Positions 24,677 to 34,551 of a stretch of 64,000 nt of DNA are shown in pieces. The stretch comes from Paraburkholderia phosphatilytica (lineage in GTDB: Bacteria > Pseudomonadota > Gammaproteobacteria > Burkholderiales > Burkholderiaceae), in contig NZ_QQOA01000028.1 in assembly GCF_003443895.1 (NCBI RefSeq), positions 36,156-100,155 on the forward strand, written 5' to 3'. The translations under genes and the position numbers were made by a program. How positions within the stretch are numbered: the stretch's first letter is position 1; every line of letters begins with the position of its first letter. The notes under the pieces are model-generated. The model was not told the DNA's origin and did no database searches. It worked only from the letters and a program-made list of their open reading frames with translations.

Positions 24677-25374
24677 AAGGCTGGGTGAGGGCCGTTGCCG
24701 GCACGGCTGCTGCCGTCGCGGCGCTGGCAACGGGGCTGTCGGCACAGGCGCAGACCGTGCGTTCGCAGGGCGCCGATGCGGAGACGCAGACGGCGGTGGC
24801 GGATTACAACGCGGGCAACTATCTGTCCGCGCTATCCGAGTTCAGGAAAGCCGCGCAGAACGGCAACCGGCTCGCCGAATTCAACTACGCGATGATGCTG
24901 CTGAACGGCGAGGGCACGGCGCCCAACGTCGAGGAAGGCAAGAAGTGGCTGCGCAAGGCGGCCGACGCGAAGATGTCGCATGCGCAGTACGTCGAAGGCA
25001 AGATGTACGACGACGGCGAGTTCGTCGGCCGCGATCCGGTCGAGGCGCATCAGTGGTTCCTGAAAGCGGCGCAGCAGGGGCACACGCAGGCTGAGCTCGC
25101 GCTCGCGAACCAGTTCCTCGATGGCCGCGGTACGCCGCGCGACAACAGGCAGGCGTTCTACTGGTACAAGAAGGCAGCCGAAGGCGGCGACATGACGGCG
25201 CAGTACGTGACCGGCTCGTTCTACGAGCGCGGCGGCGACGGCGTGAAGCAGAACCTCAACGTCGCGCGCGCGTACTATGCGGCGGCCGCGGCGCAGGGCG
25301 ATCCGGCCGCGCGCCTGAAGTACCAGCAGCTCACCGCGCAGTTGCGCGATCAGCATGAGGTGAAGCCGCAGTAG
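24673..25374 (+). CDS. secreted Sel1-repeat protein
   Basis: 233 aa. Residues 1-27 form a signal peptide (MKGWVRAV, hydrophobic Ala-rich core, cleavage near SAQAQ). The mature part is built of four to five Sel1-like repeats of about 36 residues, each with A-x-x-x-Y/L and G-x-G-x-x-x-D/N (examples: LNGEGTAPN, FLDGRGTPRDN). Such solenoids scaffold protein contacts in the periplasm. It is coupled to the aldolase by a 4-nt overlap, though no functional link is evident. Confidence 0.9.
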   Translation: MKGWVRAVAGTAAAVAALATGLSAQAQTVRSQGADAETQTAVADYNAGNYLSALSEFRKAAQNGNRLAEFNYAMMLLNGEGTAPNVEEGKKWLRKAADAKMSHAQYVEGKMYDDGEFVGRDPVEAHQWFLKAAQQGHTQAELALANQFLDGRGTPRDNRQAFYWYKKAAEGGDMTAQYVTGSFYERGGDGVKQNLNVARAYYAAAAAQGDPAARLKYQQLTAQLRDQHEVKPQ

Positions 25375-25400
25375 GCTGTGGTGCTTGCACGATGAAAATG

Positions 25401-25436
25401 AAATGGCCCGATCGGTGTGAATCGATCGGGCCATTT
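25401..25436. terminator. bidirectional terminator between Sel1 gene and rodA
   Basis: Perfect 14-bp stem: AAATGGCCCGATCG (25401-25414) with CGATCGGGCCATTT (25423-25436), 8-nt loop. It separates convergent genes. Confidence 0.85.
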
Positions 25437-25497
25437 GCTTTGTTGCTATGTCGCGGTCGCAATTATCTGAAGAGCCTTAGCGACGCGCCACGCGCCG

Positions 25498-26652
25498 TCA
25501 GCTCTGCATCAACCGCTTCTGCCGCCCGACGTTCATGATTAGCCCGATCGCGACGCCGAGCGTGGTGAGCGCTGTGCCACCATAGCTCATGAACGGCAGC
25601 GGCACGCCCACCACCGGCAGGATGCCGCTCACCATGCCGATGTTGACGAACGCATAGGTGAAGAACGCCATCGTCAGCGAGCCGGCCAGTAATCGCCCGA
25701 AAAGCGTCGCGCCATTCGCCGCGATGTAGAGTCCGCGCGCGATCAGGCACATGTAGAGCGTCAGCAGCACAAGACCGCCCGCGAGACCGAATTCTTCGGA
25801 GAACACCGCGAAGATGAAGTCGGTGTGCTTCTCGGGAATGAACTCGAGGTGCGCCTGCGTGCCCTTCAGCCAGCCCTTGCCGAGCGGGCCGCCGGAGCCG
25901 ATCGCGATCACCGCCTGGATGGTGTGGAAGCCTTTGCCGAGCGGGTCGGAGGTTGGGTCGAGCAGCGTGCAGATGCGGTGCTTCTGGTAGTCGTGCATCA
26001 GCGGCCACTGCACTTCGGGCTGGCAGATCCGGTTCTGGAACACGGCGATCGCGCCCACCGCGATCACGCAGGCAACCAGCACCGGCACGATCAGCCGGAA
26101 GCTCAGGCCAGCGAAGTAGATGACGAAGAGTCCCGACGCGAACACCAGCACCGCGGTGCCGAGGTCCGGCTGCTTCGCGATCAGCCCCACCGGCACCAGC
26201 AGTATCACGAAGCCGACCACGTAGTCGTACCAGCGCATCACGCCTTCGCGCCGCTGGTAGTACCACGCGAGCATCAGCGGCGTCGCGATCTTCAGAATCT
26301 CCGACGGCTGGATCACCACGCCGACGTTGATCCAGCGCTTCGCGCCCTTGCGCGTGAGCCCGAACATCGCGACGGCCACCAGCAGCGCGATGCCGACCGT
26401 GTAGACCGGCACCGCGAAGCGCATCAGCGTGGTGGTGGGCACATTCGCGAGCGCCCACATCAGCACGAAGGTCAGCATGATGTTGCGCAGCTGGTCTTCG
26501 ACCTTGCCGGGCATGTCGAGCGTCGCGCTGTACAGCGTCACGATGCCGACGCACAGCAGCAGGAACACGGTGAGCGCGAGCGGCCGGTCGAAGCCGGCGA
26601 ACATCAGCTTGATGCGGTCGAAAACGGCGCGCCTGTCGATCTGCAGTTGCAT
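25498..26652 (-). CDS. rodA: rod-shape peptidoglycan polymerase RodA
   Basis: 384 aa. A SEDS glycosyltransferase that polymerises lipid II in the elongasome, with PBP2 as its transpeptidase partner. About ten membrane helices are visible. Family signatures are PLGKGWLKGTQAHLEFIPEKHTDFIF, with the catalytic Asp region, and PLPFMSYGG near the end. The start MQLQIDRRAV follows AAGGAGACT. It ends the mreBCD-mrdA-rodA group, 10 nt after mrdA. Confidence 0.97.
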   Translation of the reverse strand: MQLQIDRRAVFDRIKLMFAGFDRPLALTVFLLLCVGIVTLYSATLDMPGKVEDQLRNIMLTFVLMWALANVPTTTLMRFAVPVYTVGIALLVAVAMFGLTRKGAKRWINVGVVIQPSEILKIATPLMLAWYYQRREGVMRWYDYVVGFVILLVPVGLIAKQPDLGTAVLVFASGLFVIYFAGLSFRLIVPVLVACVIAVGAIAVFQNRICQPEVQWPLMHDYQKHRICTLLDPTSDPLGKGFHTIQAVIAIGSGGPLGKGWLKGTQAHLEFIPEKHTDFIFAVFSEEFGLAGGLVLLTLYMCLIARGLYIAANGATLFGRLLAGSLTMAFFTYAFVNIGMVSGILPVVGVPLPFMSYGGTALTTLGVAIGLIMNVGRQKRLMQS

Positions 26653-26662
26653 GCCAGTCTCC

Positions 26663-29116
26663 TTATTCGTCGATGCCGCCGGTCGCGGCGGCATGGTTCG
26701 CGCCGTCGCCGGCGCCACCGGTTTGCTGCGGCGCCGTGGGGCGCGGCAGGCTGACGCCACGCGATGGCGCGGCTGCGGTGGGCGCGGGTTCGCTCGCGGG
26801 GTGCGGACGGCGCGGCTTATGTGGCGGTTGCGCGTGGCTCGCGGCCAGCGCCGCCGATGCCGCGGCGCTGCCGCTGGCGGTGGCGGCGGCAGTGGGTGCG
26901 CCGATCGCGCTCGCAGCGGAGGCACCGAACGCATCGGATGCGCCCGCGGCATCCGATGCGGCGTTGGGCTTCACCGGTTCGACCGGCAGCGGCAGCGCGG
27001 TATAGCCGGCGGCGATCGGCGTCGGGAATGCAGCGGACGCCGGTGAGGCGCCCGAAGCGCCCGCGGCCCCGGAAGCGCTTGAAGCACCCGAAGCAGCCGC
27101 TGCTGCGCCGCTCGCCGCCGCGCCAGGCGTGGCGGACGCCGCGTCATCGCCGATCGCGGGGACCGACGCGTCCTGCGCAGCCGATGCCGCCGCGGCCACT
27201 TCGGCGGCTTCGACGCCCGGCTTGTGACGGTCGAGCAGGTAGTAGTCGATCACGCGCCGCGCGATCGGGCCCGCAGCCTCGGCGCCCCAGCCGCCGTTTT
27301 CCACGATCAGCGCAACCGCGATCTTCGGATGGTCGAACGGCGCGAACGCGATGAAGAGCGCGTGGTCGCGCAGCCGCTCGGCGAGCGCATGGCCGTGATA
27401 CTTCGCGCCCTGCAGCGAGAACACCTGCGCGGTACCGGTCTTCGCACCCACGTCGTACTGGGAGTTCGCGAACACCTTGTAGGCGGTACCCGACGGGTTC
27501 TTCGCGACGTTTTCCATGCCGCGCTTCACGACGTCGATATCCGACTGCTTCACGTCGATGCGGCCTTCGTCCGACGGCACCGTGAGGCGCGATGCGTGCG
27601 TGATCGGGTTCTCGATTTCCTTCACGAGGTGCGGCTTCATCAGCACGCCGTCGTTGGCCAGCGTCGCGGTGGCGTGCGCGAGCTGCAGGATGGTGAACGA
27701 GTTGTAGCCCTGGCCGATGCCGAGGCTGATCGTCTCGCCTTCGTACCACTTCTGCTGCTCGGGCTTGCGGTACGCGTGCTTCTTCCAGTCGGTGGACGGC
27801 AGGATGCCGCGCGCCTCGCCGGCGATGTCGATGCCCGTGATCTGGCCGAAGCCCCACGGCTTCATGAAGTTCGCGATCGCGTTCACGCCGAGATCGTGCG
27901 CGAGCATGTAGAAGTACGTGTCGTTCGACACCATGATCGCGCGGTTCATGTCGATCCAGCCCTGACCCTGCGGCACGTCGTTGCGGAACGTGTGGCCGCC
28001 GAACGTGTACGAGCCCGGATCCTGGAAGCCCCATTGCGGCGTGCGCTTGTGCAGCGTCAGCGCGGCGAGCGCCATGAACGGCTTGTAGGTGGAGCCCGGC
28101 GGGTACGTGCCGTGCAGCGGACGGTTCAGCAGCGGGTGATCGGGCGAGTTGTTGAGTTCGTCCCAGGTGGTCTGATCGATACCGTCGACGAACGAGTTCG
28201 GATCGAAGCTTGGCGCCGACACGAACGCGAGCACGTCGCCGGTGGACGGCTCGATCGCGACGAGCGCGCCGCGCTTGCCGGCGAACGCCTGCTCGGCGAC
28301 CTCCTGCAGCCCGATGTCGATCGACAGCATGAGGTTGTTGCCCGGCGTCGCCTGGGTGCGCGACAGCGTGCGGACCGGCCGCCCGCCCGCCGTGACCTCG
28401 ACTTCCTCGAAGCCGGTGAGACCGTGCAGCTCGGTTTCGTAGCTCTGCTCGACGCCGATCTTGCCGATGTAGTCCGTGCCCTTGTAGTTGTTCGCGTCGA
28501 GCCGCGGATCGTAGTGGTCGGGATCGCTGTCGTTCTGGTCGCTCTGGTCGTCGATGCGTTCCTGGTCGCGCTGCGAGATCCGGCCGATATAGCCGATCAC
28601 GTGCGCCGCCGTCATCCCCAGCGGGTACTGGCGGAAGAGACGCGCGCGCACCTCGACGCCGGGGAAGCGGTAACGCTGCGCGGTGAAGCGCGCCACTTCC
28701 TCATCGGTGAGGCGGGTGCGGATCGGCAGGCTCTCGAAGTTCTTCGAGTCTTCGAGCAGCTTCTTGAAGTTGCGGCGGTCGCGCTGGTCGATCGGGATCA
28801 CCGTCGACAGCTGGTCGATCACGTTGTCGAGCGAATCGTTGAGTTTCGACGGCGTGATTTCGAGCGTGTACGCCGAGTAGTTCTTCGCGAGCACGACGCC
28901 GTTGCGGTCCATGATGATGCCGCGGTTCGGCACGATCGGCGCGACGGAGATGCGGTTTTCGTCCGCCTGCAGCGAGTACTTGCTGTGGTTCCACACCTGC
29001 AGATACAGGAAACGGAACGCGATCAGCCCGAAGCAGACGAACACGAACAGCCCCGCCGCCGCGACGCGCAGGCGGAACTTCGAGAGCTGCTGCTGGGTGT
29101 CCTTGAATTCGGTCAT
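26663..29116 (-). CDS. mrdA: penicillin-binding protein 2, elongation transpeptidase
   Basis: 817 aa. Crosslinks peptidoglycan during rod elongation. A membrane anchor at about 18-40 leads to the pedestal domain and the transpeptidase with acyl-Ser in GSTYKPF, SND in MVSNDTYFY and KTG in GAKTGTAQV. The core ends at about residue 625 (VIDYYLLDRH); the last 190 residues are an Ala/Ser/Gly/Pro-rich low-complexity tail that E. coli PBP2 (633 aa) lacks. The start MTEFKDTQQQ is the family one. Confidence 0.96.
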   Translation of the reverse strand: MTEFKDTQQQLSKFRLRVAAAGLFVFVCFGLIAFRFLYLQVWNHSKYSLQADENRISVAPIVPNRGIIMDRNGVVLAKNYSAYTLEITPSKLNDSLDNVIDQLSTVIPIDQRDRRNFKKLLEDSKNFESLPIRTRLTDEEVARFTAQRYRFPGVEVRARLFRQYPLGMTAAHVIGYIGRISQRDQERIDDQSDQNDSDPDHYDPRLDANNYKGTDYIGKIGVEQSYETELHGLTGFEEVEVTAGGRPVRTLSRTQATPGNNLMLSIDIGLQEVAEQAFAGKRGALVAIEPSTGDVLAFVSAPSFDPNSFVDGIDQTTWDELNNSPDHPLLNRPLHGTYPPGSTYKPFMALAALTLHKRTPQWGFQDPGSYTFGGHTFRNDVPQGQGWIDMNRAIMVSNDTYFYMLAHDLGVNAIANFMKPWGFGQITGIDIAGEARGILPSTDWKKHAYRKPEQQKWYEGETISLGIGQGYNSFTILQLAHATATLANDGVLMKPHLVKEIENPITHASRLTVPSDEGRIDVKQSDIDVVKRGMENVAKNPSGTAYKVFANSQYDVGAKTGTAQVFSLQGAKYHGHALAERLRDHALFIAFAPFDHPKIAVALIVENGGWGAEAAGPIARRVIDYYLLDRHKPGVEAAEVAAAASAAQDASVPAIGDDAASATPGAAASGAAAAASGASSASGAAGASGASPASAAFPTPIAAGYTALPLPVEPVKPNAASDAAGASDAFGASAASAIGAPTAAATASGSAAASAALAASHAQPPHKPRRPHPASEPAPTAAAPSRGVSLPRPTAPQQTGGAGDGANHAAATGGIDE

Positions 29117-29275
29117 GCGTTCATGCAAAAAGCCGTGCGGCAAGTGTGGGCCGGTTCAGGCCGAAGCTGCGCAACGGAACGTAACGGGTGTCCGCTGGGT
29201 GCCCGCGCCGGCTGATGCTGCAGTGACCGGCGAGGCAACAACGTGTTCAAAGGTCGATCCGTCGGCGCAGGGCGC

Positions 29276-29788
29276 TCAGATGGGACGGGTGTCGTCCGGG
29301 TCGACCGGACGGCGCTGCGGCAACAGGAGCAGGATGCTGGCGATCGGCCAGAGTGCGCCCTCGATGAAGCCGTTGATCAGGTAACCCCAGCCGGGGAACG
29401 CGCCGCCCGCCAGCAGGCGGATCACGAACGGCACGAGGTGCGCGCCGACCAGCAGCGGGGTGACCGCAAACGCCTGCAGGCCGAGCGACATCCACAGCAC
29501 GCGGCGGTGAATGGTGATCGCGCCATACGATAGCAGCGTGTACGCGAGCGCGTGCTCACCGAGCAGACTTGCATTGTGCACGTCCATCAGCAGGCCGAGG
29601 AAGAACGCGACGCCCATGCCGACCTTGCGCGGCTGGTGAACGTTCCAGAACAGCACCACCAGCGCGACGAAATCGGGAATGGCGATCATCCGGCCGTACG
29701 GCAGCAGGTTCAGCAGGAACGCGGCCGCGAGGCTGAAGACGATGAAGTACGGGTTGACCGGCTGCAGGATGTACTGAGGGCGGTTCAT
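29276..29788 (-). CDS. mreD: rod-shape protein MreD
   Basis: 170 aa. A small inner-membrane protein of the elongasome with five or so membrane helices (for example about 13-32, 36-52, 55-75, 98-120, 140-160). Conserved GLLMDVHNASLLGEHAL is present. Its ATG overlaps the mreC stop by 4 nt. Confidence 0.94.
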   Translation of the reverse strand: MNRPQYILQPVNPYFIVFSLAAAFLLNLLPYGRMIAIPDFVALVVLFWNVHQPRKVGMGVAFFLGLLMDVHNASLLGEHALAYTLLSYGAITIHRRVLWMSLGLQAFAVTPLLVGAHLVPFVIRLLAGGAFPGWGYLINGFIEGALWPIASILLLLPQRRPVDPDDTRPI

Positions 29789-30993
29789 TGCGCGCCCTCC
29801 TGCTTCGCGGCCGACGCCGCGGCGGCGGCGCGCTGGGCGGCTTCCCGCTCTCTCGCGCGTTCCTCGACCCGTCTGGCGGTGGCTTTTTCCTCGGCTGCCT
29901 TCTTCGCGGCCGCAGCCTGGTCGGCGGGCTTCTCGGCCGGCTTTGCGGTCTGTTTCTCGGCCGGCTTGCTGGCGGCCTGCTTGTCCGCGGCAGCCTTGTC
30001 AGCGGACTTCGAGGTCGACTTGTCCGCCGGTTTTTCCGTTGCGCCGGCTTTATCCGCGGCGCCTTTGTCCGCGCCCTTGTCCGTGGATTTCGCGCCCTTT
30101 TTGCCCTTCGTGTCTTTCACTGCGCTTGCAGGCTCCGGCTCCGCGGGACGCGGCGGAATGTTGTTCTGGTAATGCAGCACGAGCAGTTGCCGCGCGCCGC
30201 GCACGTTGGCGACTGGCACGCAGACCACGTGCGCGAAAGCCGTATCCGCCTGCTTGTCGACGCGAACCACCTTCGCGACCGGCAGGCCGGGCGGATACAC
30301 ACCGTCGAGGCCGCTCGTCACCAACTCGTCGCCGACCAGCAGATCGGCGCTGATCGGCACGAAACGCAGGTCGAGCGCATCGCCCTTCGGCGTGCCATAG
30401 ATCACGCTGCGCAGCCCCGTGCGCACCACCTGCACGGACACGGCGAGGTCCTTGTCGGTCAGCAGCGTGACTTCCGACTGCATCGGGAACACGCGCGTCA
30501 CCTGACCCACCACGCCGTCCTGATTGACGACCGGCGAGCCGTTCTGCACGCCTTGCTGCGCGCCGCTGCCGATCACGACGCGTTGCGTGAACGGATCCGC
30601 GGTGTCGTACTGGATCTCGGCGGGGGTGGACTGCGTGGTGAGCCGCTGCGACAGCTGCAGCAGCGAACGCAGACGGCCGTTCTCCGCCGCGAGCTCGGCG
30701 GCCTGGCCGGCCTGCAGCGACAGCTGGAGGTTCTTCGCGCGCAACTGGTCGTTCTCGCCGCGCAGCGTCGCGCTGGAGACGGCCATGTCGGCCGCGCCCA
30801 CCACGAGGTCGCGAGGCACCAGGGCCGCGCGCTGCAGCGGGTACAGGCCGGCACCGAGCACGCCACGGACGATTTCGAGCGTCTTGAAGCGGGCGTCGGA
30901 GATCAGCAATGCCAGCGCCAGCACGACGAAAAAGATCAGTCGCGCAAGCGCCGACGGGCCTTGCTTGAAGAGGGGCGGCGGACTGTATTCCAT
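29785..30993 (-). CDS. mreC: rod-shape protein MreC with long Lys/Ala tail
   Basis: 402 aa. A bitopic membrane protein that activates PBP2-RodA: short cytoplasmic start, membrane helix at about 18-38, coiled coil at about 70-115, then two beta-barrel domains to about residue 285. The remaining roughly 115 residues are Lys/Ala/Glu/Asp-rich with repeated DK, AEKP and KSADK units, predicted disordered and periplasmic; E. coli MreC (367 aa) lacks such a tail. It is coupled to mreD. Confidence 0.95.
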   Translation of the reverse strand: MEYSPPPLFKQGPSALARLIFFVVLALALLISDARFKTLEIVRGVLGAGLYPLQRAALVPRDLVVGAADMAVSSATLRGENDQLRAKNLQLSLQAGQAAELAAENGRLRSLLQLSQRLTTQSTPAEIQYDTADPFTQRVVIGSGAQQGVQNGSPVVNQDGVVGQVTRVFPMQSEVTLLTDKDLAVSVQVVRTGLRSVIYGTPKGDALDLRFVPISADLLVGDELVTSGLDGVYPPGLPVAKVVRVDKQADTAFAHVVCVPVANVRGARQLLVLHYQNNIPPRPAEPEPASAVKDTKGKKGAKSTDKGADKGAADKAGATEKPADKSTSKSADKAAADKQAASKPAEKQTAKPAEKPADQAAAAKKAAEEKATARRVEERAREREAAQRAAAAASAAKQEGAQ

Positions 30994-31120
30994 GGTCGGC
31001 GCCGGGGGCGTGAGCGGTTGGGTGAGGCGGCGGCGCCTTGAACGGCGCCGTCAGCGGGCGTGGCCGATGGCTGGGCTGGCCAGCCGGGTGGTGCGCGCCG
31101 CTGACATCAGGCGGGTCCGG

Positions 31121-32164
31121 TTACTCGTAGGAGAAGATGCTGCCGAGCTTGTCCATGCGTTCGAGCGCCATGCCCGAACCGCGCACGACGCAGGTCAGCG
31201 GATCTTCGGCGACGAGTACCGGCAGGCCGGTTTCTTCGGCGAGCAGGCGGTCGAGGTCGCGCAGGAGCGCACCGCCGCCCGTCAGCATCATGCCGCGCTC
31301 GGCGATGTCGGCGCCGAGTTCCGGCGGCGTCTGTTCCAGCGCGATCTTCACCGACGACACGATCTGGTTCAGCGGATCGGTGAGCGCTTCCAGAATTTCG
31401 TTGCTCGAAATGGTGAAGCTGCGCGGAATGCCTTCCGACAGGTTGCGGCCCTTGACCTCCATTTCCTTGACTTCGGAGCCGGGGAACGCCGAACCGATTT
31501 CCTTCTTGATGGCTTCGGCCGTCTGTTCGCCGATCAGCATGCCGTAGTTGCGGCGGATGTAGTTGACGATCGCTTCGTCGAACTTGTCGCCGCCGACGCG
31601 GACCGAACCCTTGTAGACGATGCCGCCGAGCGAGATCACGCCGACTTCCGTGGTGCCGCCGCCGATGTCGACGACCATCGAGCCGGTGGCTTCCGAGACC
31701 GGCAGGCCCGCGCCGATCGCGGCGGCCATCGGTTCCTCGATCAGGTAGACCTGCGAGGCGCCGGCGCCGTGCGCGGCTTCCTTGATCGCGCGGCGCTCGA
31801 CCTGGGTCGAACCGCACGGCACGCAGATGATGATGCGCGGCGACGGCGAGAACATGCGCGATTCGTGAGCGGTCTTGATGAACTGCTTGATCATCTGCTC
31901 GGTGACGGTGAAATCGGCGATCACGCCGTCTTTCATCGGGCGGATCGCCTCGATGTTGCCCGGCACCTTGCCGAGCATCTGCTTCGCTTCCTTGCCGACC
32001 GCCTGAATGGTCTTCTTGCCGTTCGGGCCGCCTTCCTGGCGGATGGACACGACCGACGGTTCGTCGAGAACGATGCCTTTGCCGCGCATGTAGATGAGCG
32101 TGTTGGCGGTGCCGAGGTCAATCGCCAGATCGTTGGAGAAGTAGCTGCGCAAAAAACCGAACAT
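31121..32164 (-). CDS. mreB: actin-like cell-shape protein MreB
   Basis: 347 aa, full length. Forms membrane-bound filaments that guide wall synthesis. Phosphate-1 motif AIDLGTANTLIY, phosphate-2 VVDIGGGTTEVGVISLGG and the adenosine motif MMLTGGGALLRDL are all present. It heads the shape operon, 127 nt before mreC, with a long leader toward gatC. Confidence 0.98.
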   Translation of the reverse strand: MFGFLRSYFSNDLAIDLGTANTLIYMRGKGIVLDEPSVVSIRQEGGPNGKKTIQAVGKEAKQMLGKVPGNIEAIRPMKDGVIADFTVTEQMIKQFIKTAHESRMFSPSPRIIICVPCGSTQVERRAIKEAAHGAGASQVYLIEEPMAAAIGAGLPVSEATGSMVVDIGGGTTEVGVISLGGIVYKGSVRVGGDKFDEAIVNYIRRNYGMLIGEQTAEAIKKEIGSAFPGSEVKEMEVKGRNLSEGIPRSFTISSNEILEALTDPLNQIVSSVKIALEQTPPELGADIAERGMMLTGGGALLRDLDRLLAEETGLPVLVAEDPLTCVVRGSGMALERMDKLGSIFSYE

Positions 32165-32564
32165 TCAAAATCCTGTCTCGCTGGGGGCCGGGCCTCGCAG
32201 GGAATCTGCGTTGGGCGGCAGCGGAAAAATAAACAGCTTCTGGAGGGCGGGAGCGGCGCCCGGCTTGCTCGAAGCTGCGTGGGAGTCTACCGGAGGCCGC
32301 TGCGTTGCCCGCTGTTTCGCCGTCCATTGCACGCCAACGAGGCTGGCGGCGGGGTAGCGGCGCTGTTGGCGGATGTCCTGGCAGTGGTCCGGGTTTGGGT
32401 CGAACGCGTAATGATACCTTATAATTTTGCCTGCTTTAAAGGAAACGGACGGCACTTTTTGCCGTCGCCGGACCCCGTTTCGAGGTTCGCTTCCAATGTC
32501 GTAACCTGCTGTTACAGCGTTGTTTTTCCGCGTTGTGACACTCCACGTTTTTTCCGGTGACCGC
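32165..32564. promoter_or_regulatory. divergent mreB/gatC intergenic region
   Basis: 400 nt without a gene. The AT-rich block 32411-32440 holds a perfect TATAAT on the plus strand (32420-32425, toward gatC, but with a poor -35) and TATCAT on the minus strand (32416-32411, toward mreB, with TTAAAG 17 nt upstream). mreB would thus have a leader of roughly 240 nt and gatC one of about 130 nt. Confidence 0.45.
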
Positions 32565-32864
32565 ATGGCCTTGACCCTGACCGACGTTAAACGCATCGCG
32601 CATCTGGCGCGGCTCGAATTGCCCGAAGCCGAAGCGGAGCACACGCTCGCCCAGCTCAACGAGTTCTTCGGGCTCGTCGAGCAGATGCAGGCGGTCGACA
32701 CCACCGGCATCGCGCCGCTCGCCCATCCGATCGAGCAGATCGAAGACGTCGCGCTGCGGCTGCGCAACGATGCCGTTACGGAGTCGGACCACCGCGCCGC
32801 CTACCAGCAGCCGGCACCCGCGGTGCAGGAGGGTCTGTACCTCGTGCCGAAGGTGATCGAGTAA
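32565..32864 (+). CDS. gatC: Asp/Glu-tRNA amidotransferase subunit C
   Basis: 99 aa. The small wrapping subunit of the GatCAB amidotransferase that turns misacylated Glu-tRNA(Gln) and Asp-tRNA(Asn) into Gln- and Asn-tRNA. Typical N terminus LTLTDVKRIAHLARLEL and C terminus EGLYLVPKVIE. The start MALTLTDVKR is chosen as the family start. First gene of gatC-gatA-gatB. Confidence 0.95.
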   Translation: MALTLTDVKRIAHLARLELPEAEAEHTLAQLNEFFGLVEQMQAVDTTGIAPLAHPIEQIEDVALRLRNDAVTESDHRAAYQQPAPAVQEGLYLVPKVIE

Positions 32865-33055
32865 GCGGCGCTCCCTCCCACGAGGCGTCAGCAGAACGAC
32901 ACGAACCACCGCCCGGGCCGTTGCATCGGCCGCCGCATCATGCGGCGCCGCGTCACGAAGAAGCCGGGCAGACCAGGACGGAGCGCGCCGGCGGGCGAGC
33001 CTGCCGTCCACGCGGCGGCGCGGTGTGCGCCGCCACGATTTCCAGGAACCACGCA

Positions 33056-34546
33056 ATGCATGAGAAAAGCCTCACCGAACTGCGCGCCGCACTCGCTTCC
33101 AGAGCGTGCTCCGCGGTCGAACTCGCGCAGCTGTATCTGAAGCGTATCGAAGCGGCCTCCGCGCTGAACGCGTTCGTCCAGGTCGATCCCGAACTCACGC
33201 TCGCGCAGGCGAAAGCCGCCGACGCGCGCCTCGCGTCCGGCGATGCGGGCCCGCTGACCGGGCTGCCGGTCGCGCACAAGGACGTGTTCGTCACGCGTGG
33301 CTGGCGCTCCACGGCCGGCTCGCGGATGCTCGAAAACTACGTCAGCCCGTACGATGCGACGGTGGTGGATCGCCTCGAGCGCGCCGGCATGGTTTGCGTC
33401 GGCAAGACCAACATGGACGAGTTCGCGATGGGCTCGTCGAACGAGAACTCGTACTTCGGTCCGGTGAAGAACCCGTGGGACACGAAGGCCGTGCCGGGCG
33501 GCTCGTCGGGCGGTTCGGCCGCGGCCGTCGCCGCGCGTCTCGCGCCGGTCGCGACCGGCACCGACACCGGCGGCTCGATCCGCCAGCCGGCTTCGTTCTC
33601 CGGCGTGACGGGCATCAAGCCCACGTACGGACGCGTGTCGCGCTACGGGATGATTGCGTTCGCATCGTCGCTCGATCAGGGCGGCCCGTTCGCGCAGAAC
33701 GCCGCGGACTGCGCAACGCTCCTCAACGCGATGGCGGGCTTCGACGAACGCGACTCCACGAGCCTCACGCGCGAAGACGAAGACTTCAGCCGCTTCCTCG
33801 GTCAGACGTGGCAAGCCGGTAGCGATGCCGCGAAGCCGCTCGCCGGCCTGCGCATCGGTCTGCCGAAGGAATACTTCGGCGCGGGCCTCGCCGAAGACGT
33901 GCGCGCCGCGATCGGCGCCGCGCTGAAGCAGTACGAAGCGCTCGGCGCGACGCTCGTCGACGTGTCGCTGCCGAAAACCGAGCTGTCTATTCCCGTGTAC
34001 TACGTGATCGCGCCGGCGGAGGCGTCGTCGAACCTGTCGCGTTTCGACGGCGTGCGCTACGGCCATCGCGCGTCGGACTACCGCGATCTGCTCGACATGT
34101 ACAAGAAGTCGCGCGCCGAGGGCTTCGGTCCGGAAGTGCAGCGCCGTATTCTCGTCGGCACCTACGTGCTGTCGCATGGCTACTACGACGCGTACTACCT
34201 GCAGGCGCAGAAGATCCGCCGCATCATCGCGCAGGACTTCCAGGAAGCGTTCAAACAGTGCGACGTGATCATGGGGCCGGTCGCGCCGTCGGTGGCGTGG
34301 GATATCGGCGCGAAGGGCGACGATCCGGTGCAGATGTATCTCGCTGACATCTACACCCTGTCGGTGAGCCTCGCCGGTCTGCCGGGCATGAGCGTGCCGT
34401 GCGGCTTCGGCGCGGGTGCGAATGCGCAGCGGCCGGTCGGTCTGCAGATCATCGGCAATTACTTCAACGAAGCACGCATGCTGCAGGTTGCGGACGCGTT
34501 CCAGCGCGCCACCGATTGGCATCGCAAGTCGCCGACGGGAGTCTGA
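33056..34546 (+). CDS. gatA: Asp/Glu-tRNA amidotransferase subunit A
   Basis: 496 aa. The amidase subunit that releases ammonia from glutamine. The amidase-signature triad is present: Lys in LPVAHKDVFVT, cis-Ser in GGSSGGSAAAVAA and nucleophile Ser in TDTGGSIRQPA. It starts MHEKSLTELRA 191 nt after gatC; that gap holds no gene. gatB follows 5 nt after its stop. Confidence 0.97.
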   Translation: MHEKSLTELRAALASRACSAVELAQLYLKRIEAASALNAFVQVDPELTLAQAKAADARLASGDAGPLTGLPVAHKDVFVTRGWRSTAGSRMLENYVSPYDATVVDRLERAGMVCVGKTNMDEFAMGSSNENSYFGPVKNPWDTKAVPGGSSGGSAAAVAARLAPVATGTDTGGSIRQPASFSGVTGIKPTYGRVSRYGMIAFASSLDQGGPFAQNAADCATLLNAMAGFDERDSTSLTREDEDFSRFLGQTWQAGSDAAKPLAGLRIGLPKEYFGAGLAEDVRAAIGAALKQYEALGATLVDVSLPKTELSIPVYYVIAPAEASSNLSRFDGVRYGHRASDYRDLLDMYKKSRAEGFGPEVQRRILVGTYVLSHGYYDAYYLQAQKIRRIIAQDFQEAFKQCDVIMGPVAPSVAWDIGAKGDDPVQMYLADIYTLSVSLAGLPGMSVPCGFGAGANAQRPVGLQIIGNYFNEARMLQVADAFQRATDWHRKSPTGV

Positions 34547-34551
34547 GCGCT

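Noticed and set aside
26663..27240. GC-rich repeats in mrdA as a mobile or satellite element
   Set aside because: The repetition follows the codons of the Ala/Ser tail and stays in frame, so it is coding low complexity.
27224..29215. 663-aa open frame antisense to mrdA
   Set aside because: Shadow of the PBP2 gene, Arg/Val/Asp-rich without motifs.
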